DNA from: Rhizobium sullae
GTDB taxonomy: Bacteria; Pseudomonadota; Alphaproteobacteria; Rhizobiales; Rhizobiaceae
NCBI RefSeq assembly: GCF_025200715.1
Contig: NZ_CP104144.1
Coordinates: 1,426,001 to 1,490,000 of the forward strand
Length of the DNA: 64,000 nucleotides
Direction of reading: 5' to 3'
The notes under the pieces were generated by a model. It was not told the origin of the DNA, did not search any database, and was given only the letters and a program-made list of their open reading frames with translations. The translations under genes and the position numbers were made by a program. Shown in pieces: positions 17,674-26,201 of the stretch. Numbering within the stretch: the first letter of the stretch is position 1; every line of letters begins with the position of its first letter.

Positions 17674-18026
17674 TCCAGCGCTCCCTTCAGCCACGCGTAG
17701 GCGAAGCCCACGAGAAGCAGCAACATGAAGACGAACATCTCGACGTAACCGACAAGCCCGATCTCCTTCAGCACAACGGCCCAGGGAAAGAGGAACATCG
17801 CTTCGACATCGAAGACCACCAGCAAGATCGCAAGGATAAAGAACGGCACCCTGAAGCGCCCTGCCGCCGCCTCGCCCGACGGGTCCATGCCGCATTCATA
17901 GGGCGCGTTCTTCGCGGGATAGGGATTAGACGGGCGCAGTAGCGAGGAAACAAAAAGCGTCGCCATCGCCACCAGAACAATTCCGGCGATCATGACGAGA
18001 ACTGGCAGGAATTCCATTGCACTCAT
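17661..18026 (-). CDS. nuoA: NADH-quinone oxidoreductase subunit A
   Basis: A 121-residue membrane subunit with three helices: one near residues 6-28 ([17 protein letters not shown]), one around 63-85 and one around 92-112. The conserved loop [10 protein letters not shown] carries the cysteine and acidic residues that line the quinone entry channel with NuoH. It begins the soluble-arm half of the operon (A-B-C-D-E-F-G), 154 bases after the nuoN stop; that gap contains a nested inverted repeat. The 3' end overlaps nuoB. Confidence 0.95.
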   Translation of the reverse strand: MSAMEFLPVLVMIAGIVLVAMATLFVSSLLRPSNPYPAKNAPYECGMDPSGEAAAGRFRVPFFILAILLVVFDVEAMFLFPWAVVLKEIGLVGYVEMFVFMLLLLVGFAYAWLKGALEWEA

Positions 18027-18068
18027 GTCGCATTTCCCCGGTCACCCACCGAGGGCCTTGCTCAGGCC

Positions 18069-18103
18069 GCGACCGGCCTCTTTCGGGCCGGATATGCGGT
18101 CGC
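18069..18103 (-). other. Nested inverted repeat between nuoN and nuoA
   Basis: The inner arms ccggcc (18073-18078) and ggccgg (18086-18091) enclose a 7-base loop, and outer arms gcgacc/ggtcgc (18069-18074, 18098-18103) enclose these. It has no T-run on the minus strand, so it looks less like a full terminator than like an RNA processing or stabilising stem between the membrane-arm and soluble-arm halves of the operon. Confidence 0.4.
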
Positions 18104-18180
18104 CCCAGTAAGTGACTTGGGCGCTCCTTTCTTTGGTAGTCAGTCTATTCCGTCGGGGGTGTCATTGCAAATCCAATAGA

Positions 18181-19620
18181 TCAGCCGCCAAACACCGCGC
18201 CTTGAGCAAGTCTTAGGAACCATTCCGGAAATATGCCGATTCCGAGCGTGCCGATGGCGGTGAAGGCTAGCGTAGCGCGGACCAAGGGCGTCAGCGCGGG
18301 GTCGAACACCCTTTGCGGCTCACGCATGTAGATCACCATGACGATGCGGATGTAAAAATAGGCGGCGACGGCGCTCAGGAGCACTGCGATCACCGCCAGC
18401 ATGACAAACCCCCGCTCGACGAGTGCGACCAGCACGTAGAACTTGGCGAAGAACCCGGCCGTCGGCGGGATGCCGGCCAACGAGAACAGATAGACAAGCA
18501 TCAGAAGTGCCAGCCCCGGATGCGACTTGGCGAAACCTGCGTAGTCCTCGATAACTTCGCCCGAGAAATCGCCGTTGCGCATCATGATGACAGTGCCAAA
18601 AATGCCGAGATTCATGAAAGAGTAGATCAGCAGGTAGAGCATCACGCTGGCGATCCCGTCCGCGCCGCCGGCCACCACGCCAAAAATGGCGAACCCGGCA
18701 TGGGCGATGCTGGAATAGGCCAGGAGGCGCTTGAAATTGTCCTGCACGAGCGCCACGAAGCTGCCGAGCGCCATCGTCACCACCGCAATGACCGCGACGA
18801 TGATCCAAATGTCGGAGGCTGCGACCAGAGGGTTGAGGAACACCCTGAGGATTACCGCGAACCCCGCCGCCTTGGGGGCCACCGACATAAAGGCGGTGAT
18901 CGTCGTCGGCGCCCCTTCATAGACGTCCGGCACCCACATGTGGAACGGCACCGCACCGACCTTGAAGACCAGCCCTGCGACGATGAAGACGACCGCCAGC
19001 AGCAATCCGGGATCGAGCGGATCCCCGGTCACAGCAGCCGCCATGCCGTCCAGTCGCGTCGTGCCGGTGAGCCCGTAGATCAGCGAAACGCCGTAGAGGA
19101 AAATCGCGGTCGAAACCGCGCCAAGGATCACATATTTCAGTGCCGCTTCGTTCGACCGCCGCTCTTGCCGTAGAAAGCCGGTCAGCACATAGGTGCAGAG
19201 CACCATCAGTTCGAGGCCCACGTAGATCGACAAGAGATCGATCGCCGACGCCATGATCATCATTCCCGAAAGTGCAAAGAGCAGCAGGACATAGTATTCG
19301 CTGCTCCCGATCCCTTCGATATCGGCATACTTCCGCGAAAGGAGGAATGTCAGAACGGTGGCTAAGTAGAACACGAACTTGAAGAACACCGCGAAGCGGT
19401 CGGCGATGAACATGCCCGTGTAGGCTGGGCGCACCTCGCTCGCCAGCATGAATGTCGCCAAGGCGGCAATCAGCACGATAGCGACGGAAGCCCCGACAAG
19501 GAGATGTTCCTGCCCCTTCCGCACAAATTGTCCCAGGATCAATAGGATGCAGGCCCCGGTGACCACAATGATCTCGGGCAGGCTCGCCAGGACGGACTGG
19601 AAAAGCGCGGCGGCGGTCAT
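18181..19620 (-). CDS. nuoN: NADH-quinone oxidoreductase subunit N
   Basis: An antiporter-like pump subunit of 479 residues with about 14 transmembrane helices. The TM5 glutamate occurs in IYVGLELMVLCTYVLTGF, the TM7 lysine in FKVGAVPFHMWVPDVYEGAP, and the later DNFKRLLAYSSIAHAGF segment is the NuoN signature. The start at ATG 19620 overlaps the nuoM stop (ATGA); upstream in-frame codons are shadow. It is the last membrane-arm pump gene before nuoA and sits next to NuoK/NuoJ in the assembled complex. All charged residues expected of a working half-channel are present. Confidence 0.95.
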   Translation of the reverse strand: MTAAALFQSVLASLPEIIVVTGACILLILGQFVRKGQEHLLVGASVAIVLIAALATFMLASEVRPAYTGMFIADRFAVFFKFVFYLATVLTFLLSRKYADIEGIGSSEYYVLLLFALSGMMIMASAIDLLSIYVGLELMVLCTYVLTGFLRQERRSNEAALKYVILGAVSTAIFLYGVSLIYGLTGTTRLDGMAAAVTGDPLDPGLLLAVVFIVAGLVFKVGAVPFHMWVPDVYEGAPTTITAFMSVAPKAAGFAVILRVFLNPLVAASDIWIIVAVIAVVTMALGSFVALVQDNFKRLLAYSSIAHAGFAIFGVVAGGADGIASVMLYLLIYSFMNLGIFGTVIMMRNGDFSGEVIEDYAGFAKSHPGLALLMLVYLFSLAGIPPTAGFFAKFYVLVALVERGFVMLAVIAVLLSAVAAYFYIRIVMVIYMREPQRVFDPALTPLVRATLAFTAIGTLGIGIFPEWFLRLAQGAVFGG

Positions 19621-21092
19621 TGGCCGCTCCCCTTGCCGTGCACGTGCACCAGCAGATGCTTCACCGAGACGTCGATGATGTCGAGAAAGGGTTTCGGATA
19701 GAGCCCGACCCAAAGTACGAAGACGGCCAGCGGCAGGATCGCGGCCATCTCGCGGGCGCTTACGTCGCGTATCTTGAACCGGGCGGTGACTTTGGCTGGA
19801 CCAAGAGCGACTTTCCCGTACATGCCAAGCAGATAGGCAGCACCCAGCAACGCACCCAAAACGGCGGCCGCGCCGGCGGCCAGATTGGCCGCAAAACCGC
19901 CTGAGAGCACCAGCAGCTCGCCCACGAACGAATTCGTTCCCGGCAGCGCCATCGACGACAGGGTGAACAGCGCAAGAAATACAGTGTAGACCGGCGCCGC
20001 CTTCATCAGCCCGCCATAGTCCGCGATGCTGCGCGTATGTGTCCGCTCGTAAATCAGACCGACGAGCAGGAACAGAGCACCCGTCGTCACGCCATGGTTG
20101 AACATCTGCAGGATGCCTCCCTCAAGGCCGCGGAGATTCAGCGCAAAGATGCCCAGCGTCACGAAGCCCATATGGCTGATGCTGGAATAGGCCACCAGCT
20201 TCTTCAGGTCGTCCTGCGCCAGCGCAAGCAACCCGCCATAGACGATCGCAAGTGCCGAAAGCGCCAACATCAGCGTCGAATAATACATCGACGCCTCTGG
20301 CAGCATCGGCAGCGAAAATCGCAAGAAGCCGTAGGCGCCCATCTTCAGAAGCACTCCGGCAAGGATGATGCTGCCCGCTGTCGGCGCCTGCACATGGGCG
20401 TCAGGTAGCCAGGTATGAACGGGAACCATCGGCACCTTGACGGCGAAGGCGATCAGGAAGGCGAAGAACAACCAGGACTGGACCGGGAATGGCAGATCCT
20501 GCGCTGTGAGAATGAGGATGTCGAAGGTCTTGCCGCCCTGGAAATAGAGCACGATGACACCGATCAGGAACAGGAGGCTGCCCGCCAGCGTATAGAGGAA
20601 GAACTTGACTGCCGCATAGACCCGGCCCTCGCCACCCCAGATGCCGATGATCAGGTACATCGGGATCAGCATCGCCTCCCAGAACACATAGAACAGGAAA
20701 AGGTCGAGCGCTGAGAACACCCCGAGCATCAACGCCTGCATAGAGAGCAGACTGACCATGAACGCCTTCACCTTACGGTCGATCGCGACCCACGAAGCGA
20801 GCACGCAGATCCAGCCCAACAGCGCGGTCAGGAACACGAAGAGCGCACTTATTCCGTCAACGCCGAGCGCGTAGGTGATCCCGAGCGCCGGTACCCACGG
20901 GCGTATCTCGGTGAACTGCATCTCGTGGGTCGCGGTGTCGAAGCCGGTCAGCATCGCGATAGTGAGAGCGAAATCGAGCAAGGTGAAACCGAGCGCCGTC
21001 CACCGCACCGCATCGTCACCGCGCATCAACATTAAGACCGCTGCCCCGGCGGCGGGCACGAAAACGATGAGGCTGAGCAGCGGGAATCCCAT
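19617..21092 (-). CDS. nuoM: NADH-quinone oxidoreductase subunit M
   Basis: The middle antiporter-like pump subunit of complex I, 491 residues, about 14 helices. The TM5 glutamate lies in LFYVFWEAMLIPMYLIIGIW, and PMVPVHTWLPDAHVQAPT and LKKLVAYSSISHMGFVTLG mark the discontinuous helices typical of NuoM. I choose ATG 21092 (MGFPLLSLIVFV), which has AGGGGG upstream; a GTG 18 bases earlier is less likely. It overlaps nuoN (ATGA). It is distinct from the two MrpD-like antiporter genes upstream and is the canonical NuoM of this cluster. Confidence 0.95.
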   Translation of the reverse strand: MGFPLLSLIVFVPAAGAAVLMLMRGDDAVRWTALGFTLLDFALTIAMLTGFDTATHEMQFTEIRPWVPALGITYALGVDGISALFVFLTALLGWICVLASWVAIDRKVKAFMVSLLSMQALMLGVFSALDLFLFYVFWEAMLIPMYLIIGIWGGEGRVYAAVKFFLYTLAGSLLFLIGVIVLYFQGGKTFDILILTAQDLPFPVQSWLFFAFLIAFAVKVPMVPVHTWLPDAHVQAPTAGSIILAGVLLKMGAYGFLRFSLPMLPEASMYYSTLMLALSALAIVYGGLLALAQDDLKKLVAYSSISHMGFVTLGIFALNLRGLEGGILQMFNHGVTTGALFLLVGLIYERTHTRSIADYGGLMKAAPVYTVFLALFTLSSMALPGTNSFVGELLVLSGGFAANLAAGAAAVLGALLGAAYLLGMYGKVALGPAKVTARFKIRDVSAREMAAILPLAVFVLWVGLYPKPFLDIIDVSVKHLLVHVHGKGSGQ

Positions 21093-21100
21093 GGCGCCCC

Positions 21101-22861
21101 CTACCGCCACACAACTGCGAAGATGACGGTTGCTGCGATCACACCGGCGATCATCGCCAGCGCGTAATGGGTCACGACGCCGGTCTGCAACCGCCGCAGT
21201 GCCCCGCCGCCGCGCAGAGCCGAGCGGGCGACGCCGTTCACGACGGCGTCCACGCCATTAAGGTCGAGCCGTAGCCCCGCCCTCGCCGACCCGTACATGA
21301 AAGGCAGCGCGGCTGTCTCAGACACCTCGCTCATCGCCTTCTCGTAGCGCGCCAGCGGCCTTTCGGCGATCCACATGAAGTACCGCGCGCCCTTGCGGTA
21401 GAACCAGTCGGTGTCCAGGCTGATCGTGTTCTCGGGATCGAGCGCTCGTAGGAAAATGACAAAGCCCAGTGCCGTGAACATCAGCACGCCAAGGCTCTCG
21501 GAGACATGGACGCCGGTGTAGGGTTCGAAGTCGACCGTATACGGCAGAAGCGCATAAAGCGGCTGGGGGAATACCCCGATCGCCATACAGAGCACCGCCG
21601 CTATGCCCATCGCAACCAGCATGTTGCGTGGCGGCTCCCGCGCCTCCAGTTTCCGGTCGGTGCCGAAGAACATGTAATAAGGGAGCTTGAGCCCGGTGTG
21701 CAGGAAGGTCCCCGACGAGGCCATCGTCAGCGCCAGGACCACCAGCGCGCGGTGATCCAGCCCGGCGGCGGCCACCACCATCGATTTGGTGACGAAGCCC
21801 GAGAAGAACGGAAATGCCGAGATCGCGAAGGCTCCAACCATGTAAAGCGCCACTGTCAGCGGCATGGTCTTATAGAGCCCGCCGAGCTCTGTGAGCTTGC
21901 GGCGCCCGGTGACGTAGATCACCGCCCCCGCACCCATGAACAGAAGCGCCTTGTAGAGGATATGGGCGAACGCATGGCTGGTGGCTCCGTTCACCGCCAT
22001 TTCGGTCCCGATGCCGACGCCCGCCACCATGTAGCCCACCTGGCTGACGATATGATAGGCAAGTAGCCGGCGGCAGTCGTTTTCCAGCACCGCGTAGACA
22101 ACGCCGTAGAGCGCCATCGCGGTACCGAGCCAGACGAGAAGCTCGGTGCCCGGAAACGCCCGCGCCAGCACATAGACGGCAGTCTTGGTGGTGAAGGCGC
22201 TCATGAATACCGCCCCGGTAACGGTCGCCTCGGGGTAAGCATCGGTCAGCCAGGCGTTGAGTGGCGGCACCGCGGCGTTGAGCATGAACCCCGCAAGGAT
22301 CAGATAGGCGCCGGCGCCCATGGCCCCGGCCATCGGGCCGAAAAGCAGCGAGCCTGTTGAGAGCCCGTTGAGAATGATGCCGCCCAGCAGGACGACGCCG
22401 CCAGAGATATGGACCATGAGATATCGGAACCCGGAGGCGATCGCTTGCCGGCCGCCTTGGGCGAAGACGAGATAGGCAGAGGCAAACGCCATGCCTTCCC
22501 AGAACAGGTATAAGGTCAGGTAGTCGCCGGCGAACACCACGCCGAGCGCGCTGCCGACGTAGACGAACGCAGCAACATGCTGGCCAGGGCGAGGCAGATG
22601 CAGCGCGTAGATCGTTCCGATCAAAGCCATGATGGTGAAAACAGTGGCGAAGACGATACTCAGCTTGTCGACGTTCGCGATCAGTATGTCCTGCCCGATA
22701 AACCGCCCCTCGCCATAACTGCCTGGCTGCATCGTAACCACGGCGAGGATCGCGAGGGCCGGGATCAGCAGCAGATAGGCCTTGCGGATCGATCCTTTGA
22801 GGAACGGGATTGGCAGGGCGCCGAAAATGAAGAGCAGAGCCGGATGGATGAAGTCAGTCAT
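21101..22861 (-). CDS. nuoL: NuoL-like antiporter subunit with C-terminal lateral helix
   Basis: A 586-residue proton-channel protein in the position and role of NuoL, although its core is closer to MrpD/antiporter-D types than to canonical NuoL. The core has YLTLYLFWEGMAFASAYLVF (TM5 Glu), PPLNAWLTDAYPEATVTGAV and CRRLLAYHIVSQVGYMVAG. After a helix near residues 460-480 comes an amphipathic region of about 80 residues (from SLDTDWFYRKGARYFMWIAE) and a last transmembrane helix starting LRRLQTGVVTHYALAM, the hallmark of the NuoL lateral helix and anchor. The lateral region is about the ordinary length, not extended. The start overlaps the small gene upstream by 8 bases. Confidence 0.85.
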   Translation of the reverse strand: MTDFIHPALLFIFGALPIPFLKGSIRKAYLLLIPALAILAVVTMQPGSYGEGRFIGQDILIANVDKLSIVFATVFTIMALIGTIYALHLPRPGQHVAAFVYVGSALGVVFAGDYLTLYLFWEGMAFASAYLVFAQGGRQAIASGFRYLMVHISGGVVLLGGIILNGLSTGSLLFGPMAGAMGAGAYLILAGFMLNAAVPPLNAWLTDAYPEATVTGAVFMSAFTTKTAVYVLARAFPGTELLVWLGTAMALYGVVYAVLENDCRRLLAYHIVSQVGYMVAGVGIGTEMAVNGATSHAFAHILYKALLFMGAGAVIYVTGRRKLTELGGLYKTMPLTVALYMVGAFAISAFPFFSGFVTKSMVVAAAGLDHRALVVLALTMASSGTFLHTGLKLPYYMFFGTDRKLEAREPPRNMLVAMGIAAVLCMAIGVFPQPLYALLPYTVDFEPYTGVHVSESLGVLMFTALGFVIFLRALDPENTISLDTDWFYRKGARYFMWIAERPLARYEKAMSEVSETAALPFMYGSARAGLRLDLNGVDAVVNGVARSALRGGGALRRLQTGVVTHYALAMIAGVIAATVIFAVVWR

Positions 22862-23108
22862 AATAATCCTCGCGCCGCATCAGCCCGACCCGATGGCCGA
22901 GAAACTTGGAAACGAAGATAAGCAATACGCAGGACACGAAGCCGTAGACGGCGGACCAGCCAGGCAGACGCTCCCACAGGTATTCGGCGTGTTCGCGAAA
23001 GACCAGAATGTCGGCGACGACGATCAGAACAAGTGCCAGATAGAACAGTCGGCGGCGCTGCCTTGCATATTCTTCGTCGCCAAAAAAGTCGACCACGCGC
23101 TTGATCAT
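22854..23108 (-). CDS. 84-residue two-helix membrane protein inside the nuo operon
   Basis: I do not recognise a named family. The protein has a charged N-terminus (MIKRVVDFFGDEEYARQRRR), a first hydrophobic helix (LFYLALVLIVVADILVF), a short loop with HAEYLWERLPG, a second helix (VYGFVSCVLLIFVSKFLGH) and a basic-acidic tail ending REDYYD. Its start overlaps the MrpD-like stop (ATGA) and its stop overlaps the NuoL-like start, so it is translationally locked between the two antiporter genes. Position implies that it is an accessory subunit or an assembly factor of the membrane arm; that is inference. Confidence 0.8.
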   Translation of the reverse strand: MIKRVVDFFGDEEYARQRRRLFYLALVLIVVADILVFREHAEYLWERLPGWSAVYGFVSCVLLIFVSKFLGHRVGLMRREDYYD

Positions 23109-24568
23109 CTGATCACTCCGTCCGCAAGGGTAAGAAAATAGTCCGGGAAGATGCCCATCAGCACCGACAGGATGGCAGTCGCAACCAGCGGGATCGCAAC
23201 CATCGGAATTTCACGAACCGTCGCCGGGCTCTCTTGCGTCTCCGTCCCGAAGAAGGCGATATAGCTGACCGGCAGGAAATAGGCGGCGTTCAGGATCGAG
23301 CTCACGAGGAGCACGGTCAAGAACGCGGTCTGCCCAGCCTCCACGGAGCCCAACGTCAAATACCATTTGCTGACGAATCCGGCGGTCGGCGGCACCCCGA
23401 TCATGCTGAGCGAAGCGATGAAAAACGCCCCCATCGTCCACGGCAGCCTGCGCCCGATACCGGCCATATCGCTGATGTTCCGCTTGCCAGACGCGCAATA
23501 GATCGAGCCGGCACAGAAAAAGAGCGTGATCTTGGAGAAAGCGTGCGCCGCGATATGGATGATCCCGCCGACCATCGCGACCGGCGAGAGCAGAACCGCG
23601 CCCAGCACAATGTAAGAGAGCTGGCTGACCGTCGAATAGGCGAGTCTGGCCTTCAGGTCGTCCCGCGTCAGGGCGTAGACGGACGCCATCAGGATCGTGA
23701 AGGAGACCAGATAGGCCGTGGCGATGCCGAGCCCCAGCCCGCCCACCAGCCCGACGCCGAAGACATGGAACACCACCCTGAGCACGCAGAACACGCCCAT
23801 CTTGACAACGGCCACCGCATGCAAGAGCGCGCTGACCGGCGTCGGCGCCACCATTGCAGCAGGCAGCCAGGCGTGCATCGGCATCACCGCAGCCTTGGCG
23901 AAGCCGAAAAGATAGCAAAAATAGACAACCGTCAGCAGCGCCGTAGGGGCATTGATCCTCGCCAATAGCCCACCTTCCACAAAGTCGAGCGACCCCGCAA
24001 TGGAATAGGTCAGCGCTAGCGCGGCGAGCAGTATGCTTTTCGACGCGCCCATCAAATAGACGATGTACTTGCGGCTGCCCGTCCATCCCTCTTCGTCCTC
24101 GTGGTGATAGACGAGCGGATAGGTAACGAGGCTGAGCACCTCGTAGAAAATCACCAGCGTGAACAGATTGGCTGCGAAGGCGCCCCCGACTGCCGCCGCA
24201 AGACTGGTGGCGAAACAGGCGAAGAAGCGGGTCTGCGCATGCTCCTTCAGGTGTCGCATGTAGCCGATGGAATAGATCGCAGCCACAATCCATAGGAGTG
24301 ACGAGACGGTGGCGAACACCATGCCGAGCGCATCGGCGCGGAACGCGAAGTCGATCCCGGGCAGGATCCCGAACAGGCGCAAATCGACGGTGCCGCCCGC
24401 CAGTACCGTGGGCGCCATCGAGGCGACAATCGCGAACAGGGCGATCGCGGCCAACGGCGAGACGAGATCGCGGAGTTTCTCACGGTTGTTCAGAAGGAGA
24501 ATTGCCAGGGCCGCCAGACCTGGGACGGCGACGGCAAGCAGCGGCCTGATCGATGTCATCGGGTCCAA
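23105..24568 (-). CDS. MrpD/NuoM-like antiporter subunit (fourth pump-type subunit)
   Basis: 487 residues, about 14 helices, of the proton-conducting membrane transporter family and closest in feel to MrpD. It carries the TM5 glutamate (LVIFYEVLSLVTYPLVYHHE), the TM7 lysine (GFAKAAVMPMHAWLPAAM), the TM8 lysine (HAVAVVKMGVFCVL) and HAFSKITLFFCAGS near the later broken helix. It has no NuoL lateral helix. The start is decided by the ribosome site: AAGGA ends 7 bases before TTG 24568, whereas ATG 24559 is 16 bases away. It follows nuoK by 4 bases. Together with NuoL-like, NuoM and NuoN it makes four pump-type subunits. Confidence 0.85.
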   Translation of the reverse strand: MDPMTSIRPLLAVAVPGLAALAILLLNNREKLRDLVSPLAAIALFAIVASMAPTVLAGGTVDLRLFGILPGIDFAFRADALGMVFATVSSLLWIVAAIYSIGYMRHLKEHAQTRFFACFATSLAAAVGGAFAANLFTLVIFYEVLSLVTYPLVYHHEDEEGWTGSRKYIVYLMGASKSILLAALALTYSIAGSLDFVEGGLLARINAPTALLTVVYFCYLFGFAKAAVMPMHAWLPAAMVAPTPVSALLHAVAVVKMGVFCVLRVVFHVFGVGLVGGLGLGIATAYLVSFTILMASVYALTRDDLKARLAYSTVSQLSYIVLGAVLLSPVAMVGGIIHIAAHAFSKITLFFCAGSIYCASGKRNISDMAGIGRRLPWTMGAFFIASLSMIGVPPTAGFVSKWYLTLGSVEAGQTAFLTVLLVSSILNAAYFLPVSYIAFFGTETQESPATVREIPMVAIPLVATAILSVLMGIFPDYFLTLADGVIR

Positions 24569-24572
24569 GCCG

Positions 24573-24878
24573 CTATCCTTTCATCATGGTCACGTCGTCG
24601 ACCTTGAGGGTGGATTTGTTCCTCACAAGCGCGACCAGGATGCCGAGAGCAACGGCAACCTCCGCCGCAGTGATTGCGATGACGAAGATGGCGAAGATCT
24701 GTCCGCGGAAGTCGTCGTGGATGCGCCCGAAAGCGATGAAATTGATGTTGACCGAGTTGAGCAGCAACTCCAGCGACATCAGCACGACCAGAATATTGCG
24801 CCTGAGCAGCACGCCCGCCGCTCCGATCACGAACAGAACCACCCCGAGCAAAATATACCACGAGAGCGGAACCATCAC
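24573..24878 (-). CDS. nuoK: NADH-quinone oxidoreductase subunit K
   Basis: A 101-residue, three-helix subunit homologous to MrpC. It carries the membrane glutamates needed for coupling: one in [20 protein letters not shown] and one in [18 protein letters not shown]. The length and order of helices are canonical. The start overlaps the nuoJ stop (ATGA) and the stop is followed after 4 bases by the TTG start of the MrpD-like gene. It joins the quinone module to the pump chain, next to NuoN. Confidence 0.95.
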   Translation of the reverse strand: MMVPLSWYILLGVVLFVIGAAGVLLRRNILVVLMSLELLLNSVNINFIAFGRIHDDFRGQIFAIFVIAITAAEVAVALGILVALVRNKSTLKVDDVTMMKG

Positions 24879-25375
24879 TCCCGCTCCTTCCGCGCCAGCA
24901 CGATGGCACCGACCAGCGCGGCCAGCAGGATGACGGAGGCAGCCTCAAACGGCAGGAGATAGTCGGCGAAAAGTGTCGTGGCGAGCTGCCTGATATCACC
25001 ACCGCCGCCGATCGGGACGGGCTCCGAGCCCGAAAAGCGGTCGCTCCAGAACACGAGCACAGACATCTCGACGCCAAGCAAGACGAGCAGCACCAGGGCC
25101 GGCAGGTTCCCGCCCGGCAAGAAGCGCTGCAACACCGCTTCGCGCACATCGATCATCATGATCACGAACAGAAACAGGACCATGATCGCGCCGACGTAGA
25201 CAAATATCTGTATAACCGCCAGAAAAGGCGCCTCGAGCAAGATGAAAATTGCGGAAATCTGCAAGAAACAGGCCATCAGCGCCAATGCGCTGTGAACCGG
25301 GTTCCGCGCCAAAACCACCGTCAGGGCCGTGATCACGGACACCGTAGCGAACAGAAGAAAGAATCCCTGATCCAT
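24875..25375 (-). CDS. nuoJ: NADH-quinone oxidoreductase subunit J
   Basis: First gene of the long minus-strand operon. 166 residues with about five helices; recognised by [20 protein letters not shown] and by the TM3 segment [20 protein letters not shown] that contains the pi-bulge tyrosine/glycine region important for coupling. There is an insertion rich in polar residues near 105-125 ([16 protein letters not shown]) between helices 4 and 5. The upstream gap to the HxlR gene is about 360 bases and must contain the promoter of at least thirteen genes. Confidence 0.95.
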   Translation of the reverse strand: MDQGFFLLFATVSVITALTVVLARNPVHSALALMACFLQISAIFILLEAPFLAVIQIFVYVGAIMVLFLFVIMMIDVREAVLQRFLPGGNLPALVLLVLLGVEMSVLVFWSDRFSGSEPVPIGGGGDIRQLATTLFADYLLPFEAASVILLAALVGAIVLARKERE

Positions 25376-25739
25376 CGACGCGACCCTCCCACGCGAGCTG
25401 TCACTCGGCGCGAGACGGCCGGATTGTGATCGCTTCGTACTTCAGGTGCATTCGCAAAATTGTGCCCTAGTATCGGATTTTTCACAAGATTATTGTCACT
25501 GGCCGAGCAAAGCCGAGCTAGACCGCATGTTCCAAAGCAATTCACATAGTGTCGGGGCGTGAGAGAGCGACCTTGATCGCGTCGTGACCATCGGGAGGAC
25601 CGTTGGTAGCGGCGGCTGGAACCCGTGAGTATCGAGCCTTAGTTGGCCGGCTCGACCGAGAAACGCCCTGAACGACGCATCGCGGCGGATTTGCAGTCTT
25701 TGAGGGATAGAGGCCGAATACAAAATATCGCCGCAGCGA
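25376..25739. other. Gene-free interval upstream of the nuo operon
   Basis: No convincing gene is seen in these 364 bases. Because nuoJ begins at its left edge, it must hold the operon promoter on the minus strand. One loose sigma-70 candidate is GTGACA (25500-25495) with a 19-base spacer and GATACT (25475-25470); I regard it as weak. No clear FNR/FixK box (TTGAT-N4-ATCAA) was found. The rest may be eroded coding sequence. Confidence 0.4.
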
Positions 25740-26120
25740 TCATCTAGTTTGGTCATGTTGCCGGCGCGCCTCCTCGATCACGTTCCGATTTGAATCCGCC
25801 CAGGTCACCAAGGCCATGACTGGGGCGAGAAGCGACCTGCCGACTTCAGTCAGCTCGTAATCCACGCGCGGTGGGATCGTCGGAAAGTGGGTGCGACTGA
25901 TCAAACCGTCGCGTTCCAATTGACGAAGCGTAATCGTGAGCATCCTCTGCGAGATGCCGTCGATCTGCCGTCGCAATGCATTGAAGCGGACCGGCCCATC
26001 CTTCAGGGCCACGAAGATGTAAAGACTCCACTTATCGGCAATGCGATCGAGGATCTCCCGAACGGGACGGCAGTCGGCGTCTTCGCTTGGGGTAGGAAAC
26101 TCTATGTCACTGAGTGTCAT
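25740..26120 (-). CDS. HxlR family transcriptional regulator
   Basis: 126 residues, a winged helix-turn-helix of the HxlR/MarR-like type with the family core [20 protein letters not shown], the recognition region [20 protein letters not shown] and the wing [13 protein letters not shown] cysteine at about residue 17 ([10 protein letters not shown]) matches the redox-sensing cysteine of YodB/HypR-type HxlR regulators that respond to quinones and aldehydes. It is divergent from an azoreductase gene, a pairing well known for quinone-stress regulation. It probably represses that gene and itself through the two repeat sites in the 81-base gap. Confidence 0.9.
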   Translation of the reverse strand: MTLSDIEFPTPSEDADCRPVREILDRIADKWSLYIFVALKDGPVRFNALRRQIDGISQRMLTITLRQLERDGLISRTHFPTIPPRVDYELTEVGRSLLAPVMALVTWADSNRNVIEEARRQHDQTR

Positions 26121-26141
26121 GAATGTGCCTTCTTGCGAACA

Positions 26142-26172
26142 GTGAAATAGTCACCTTAATAGTGTTGGTCAC
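26142..26172. promoter_or_regulatory. Paired GTGA/TCAC-type operators between hxlR-like gene and azoR
   Basis: Two similar short inverted repeats, GTGAAATAGTCAC (26142-26154) and GTGTTGGTCAC (26162-26172), lie one after the other in the divergent gap; their starts are 20 bases apart, about two helical turns. This is the arrangement expected for a dimeric HxlR repressor. The binding protein is inferred from position. Confidence 0.5.
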
Positions 26173-26201
26173 AGTTTGATACTACCCCCAAGGAGCCACC
26201 A

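Noticed and set aside
18313..19173. 286-codon frame opposite nuoN, rich in His, Asp and Arg
   Set aside because: The composition is what the complement of transmembrane-helix codons gives; there is no ribosome site and no family similarity.
25453..25468. GGGCAC-N-TTGC-like sequence upstream of nuoJ, resembling a sigma-54 promoter
   Set aside because: The spacing between the GG and GC elements is one base off the strict sigma-54 rule when the better-matching GGCAC is used, and no enhancer-binding site was seen.
25376..25560. Possible FNR/FixK box driving the nuo operon
   Set aside because: No TTGAT-N4-ATCAA or near match with proper spacing could be found on either strand.
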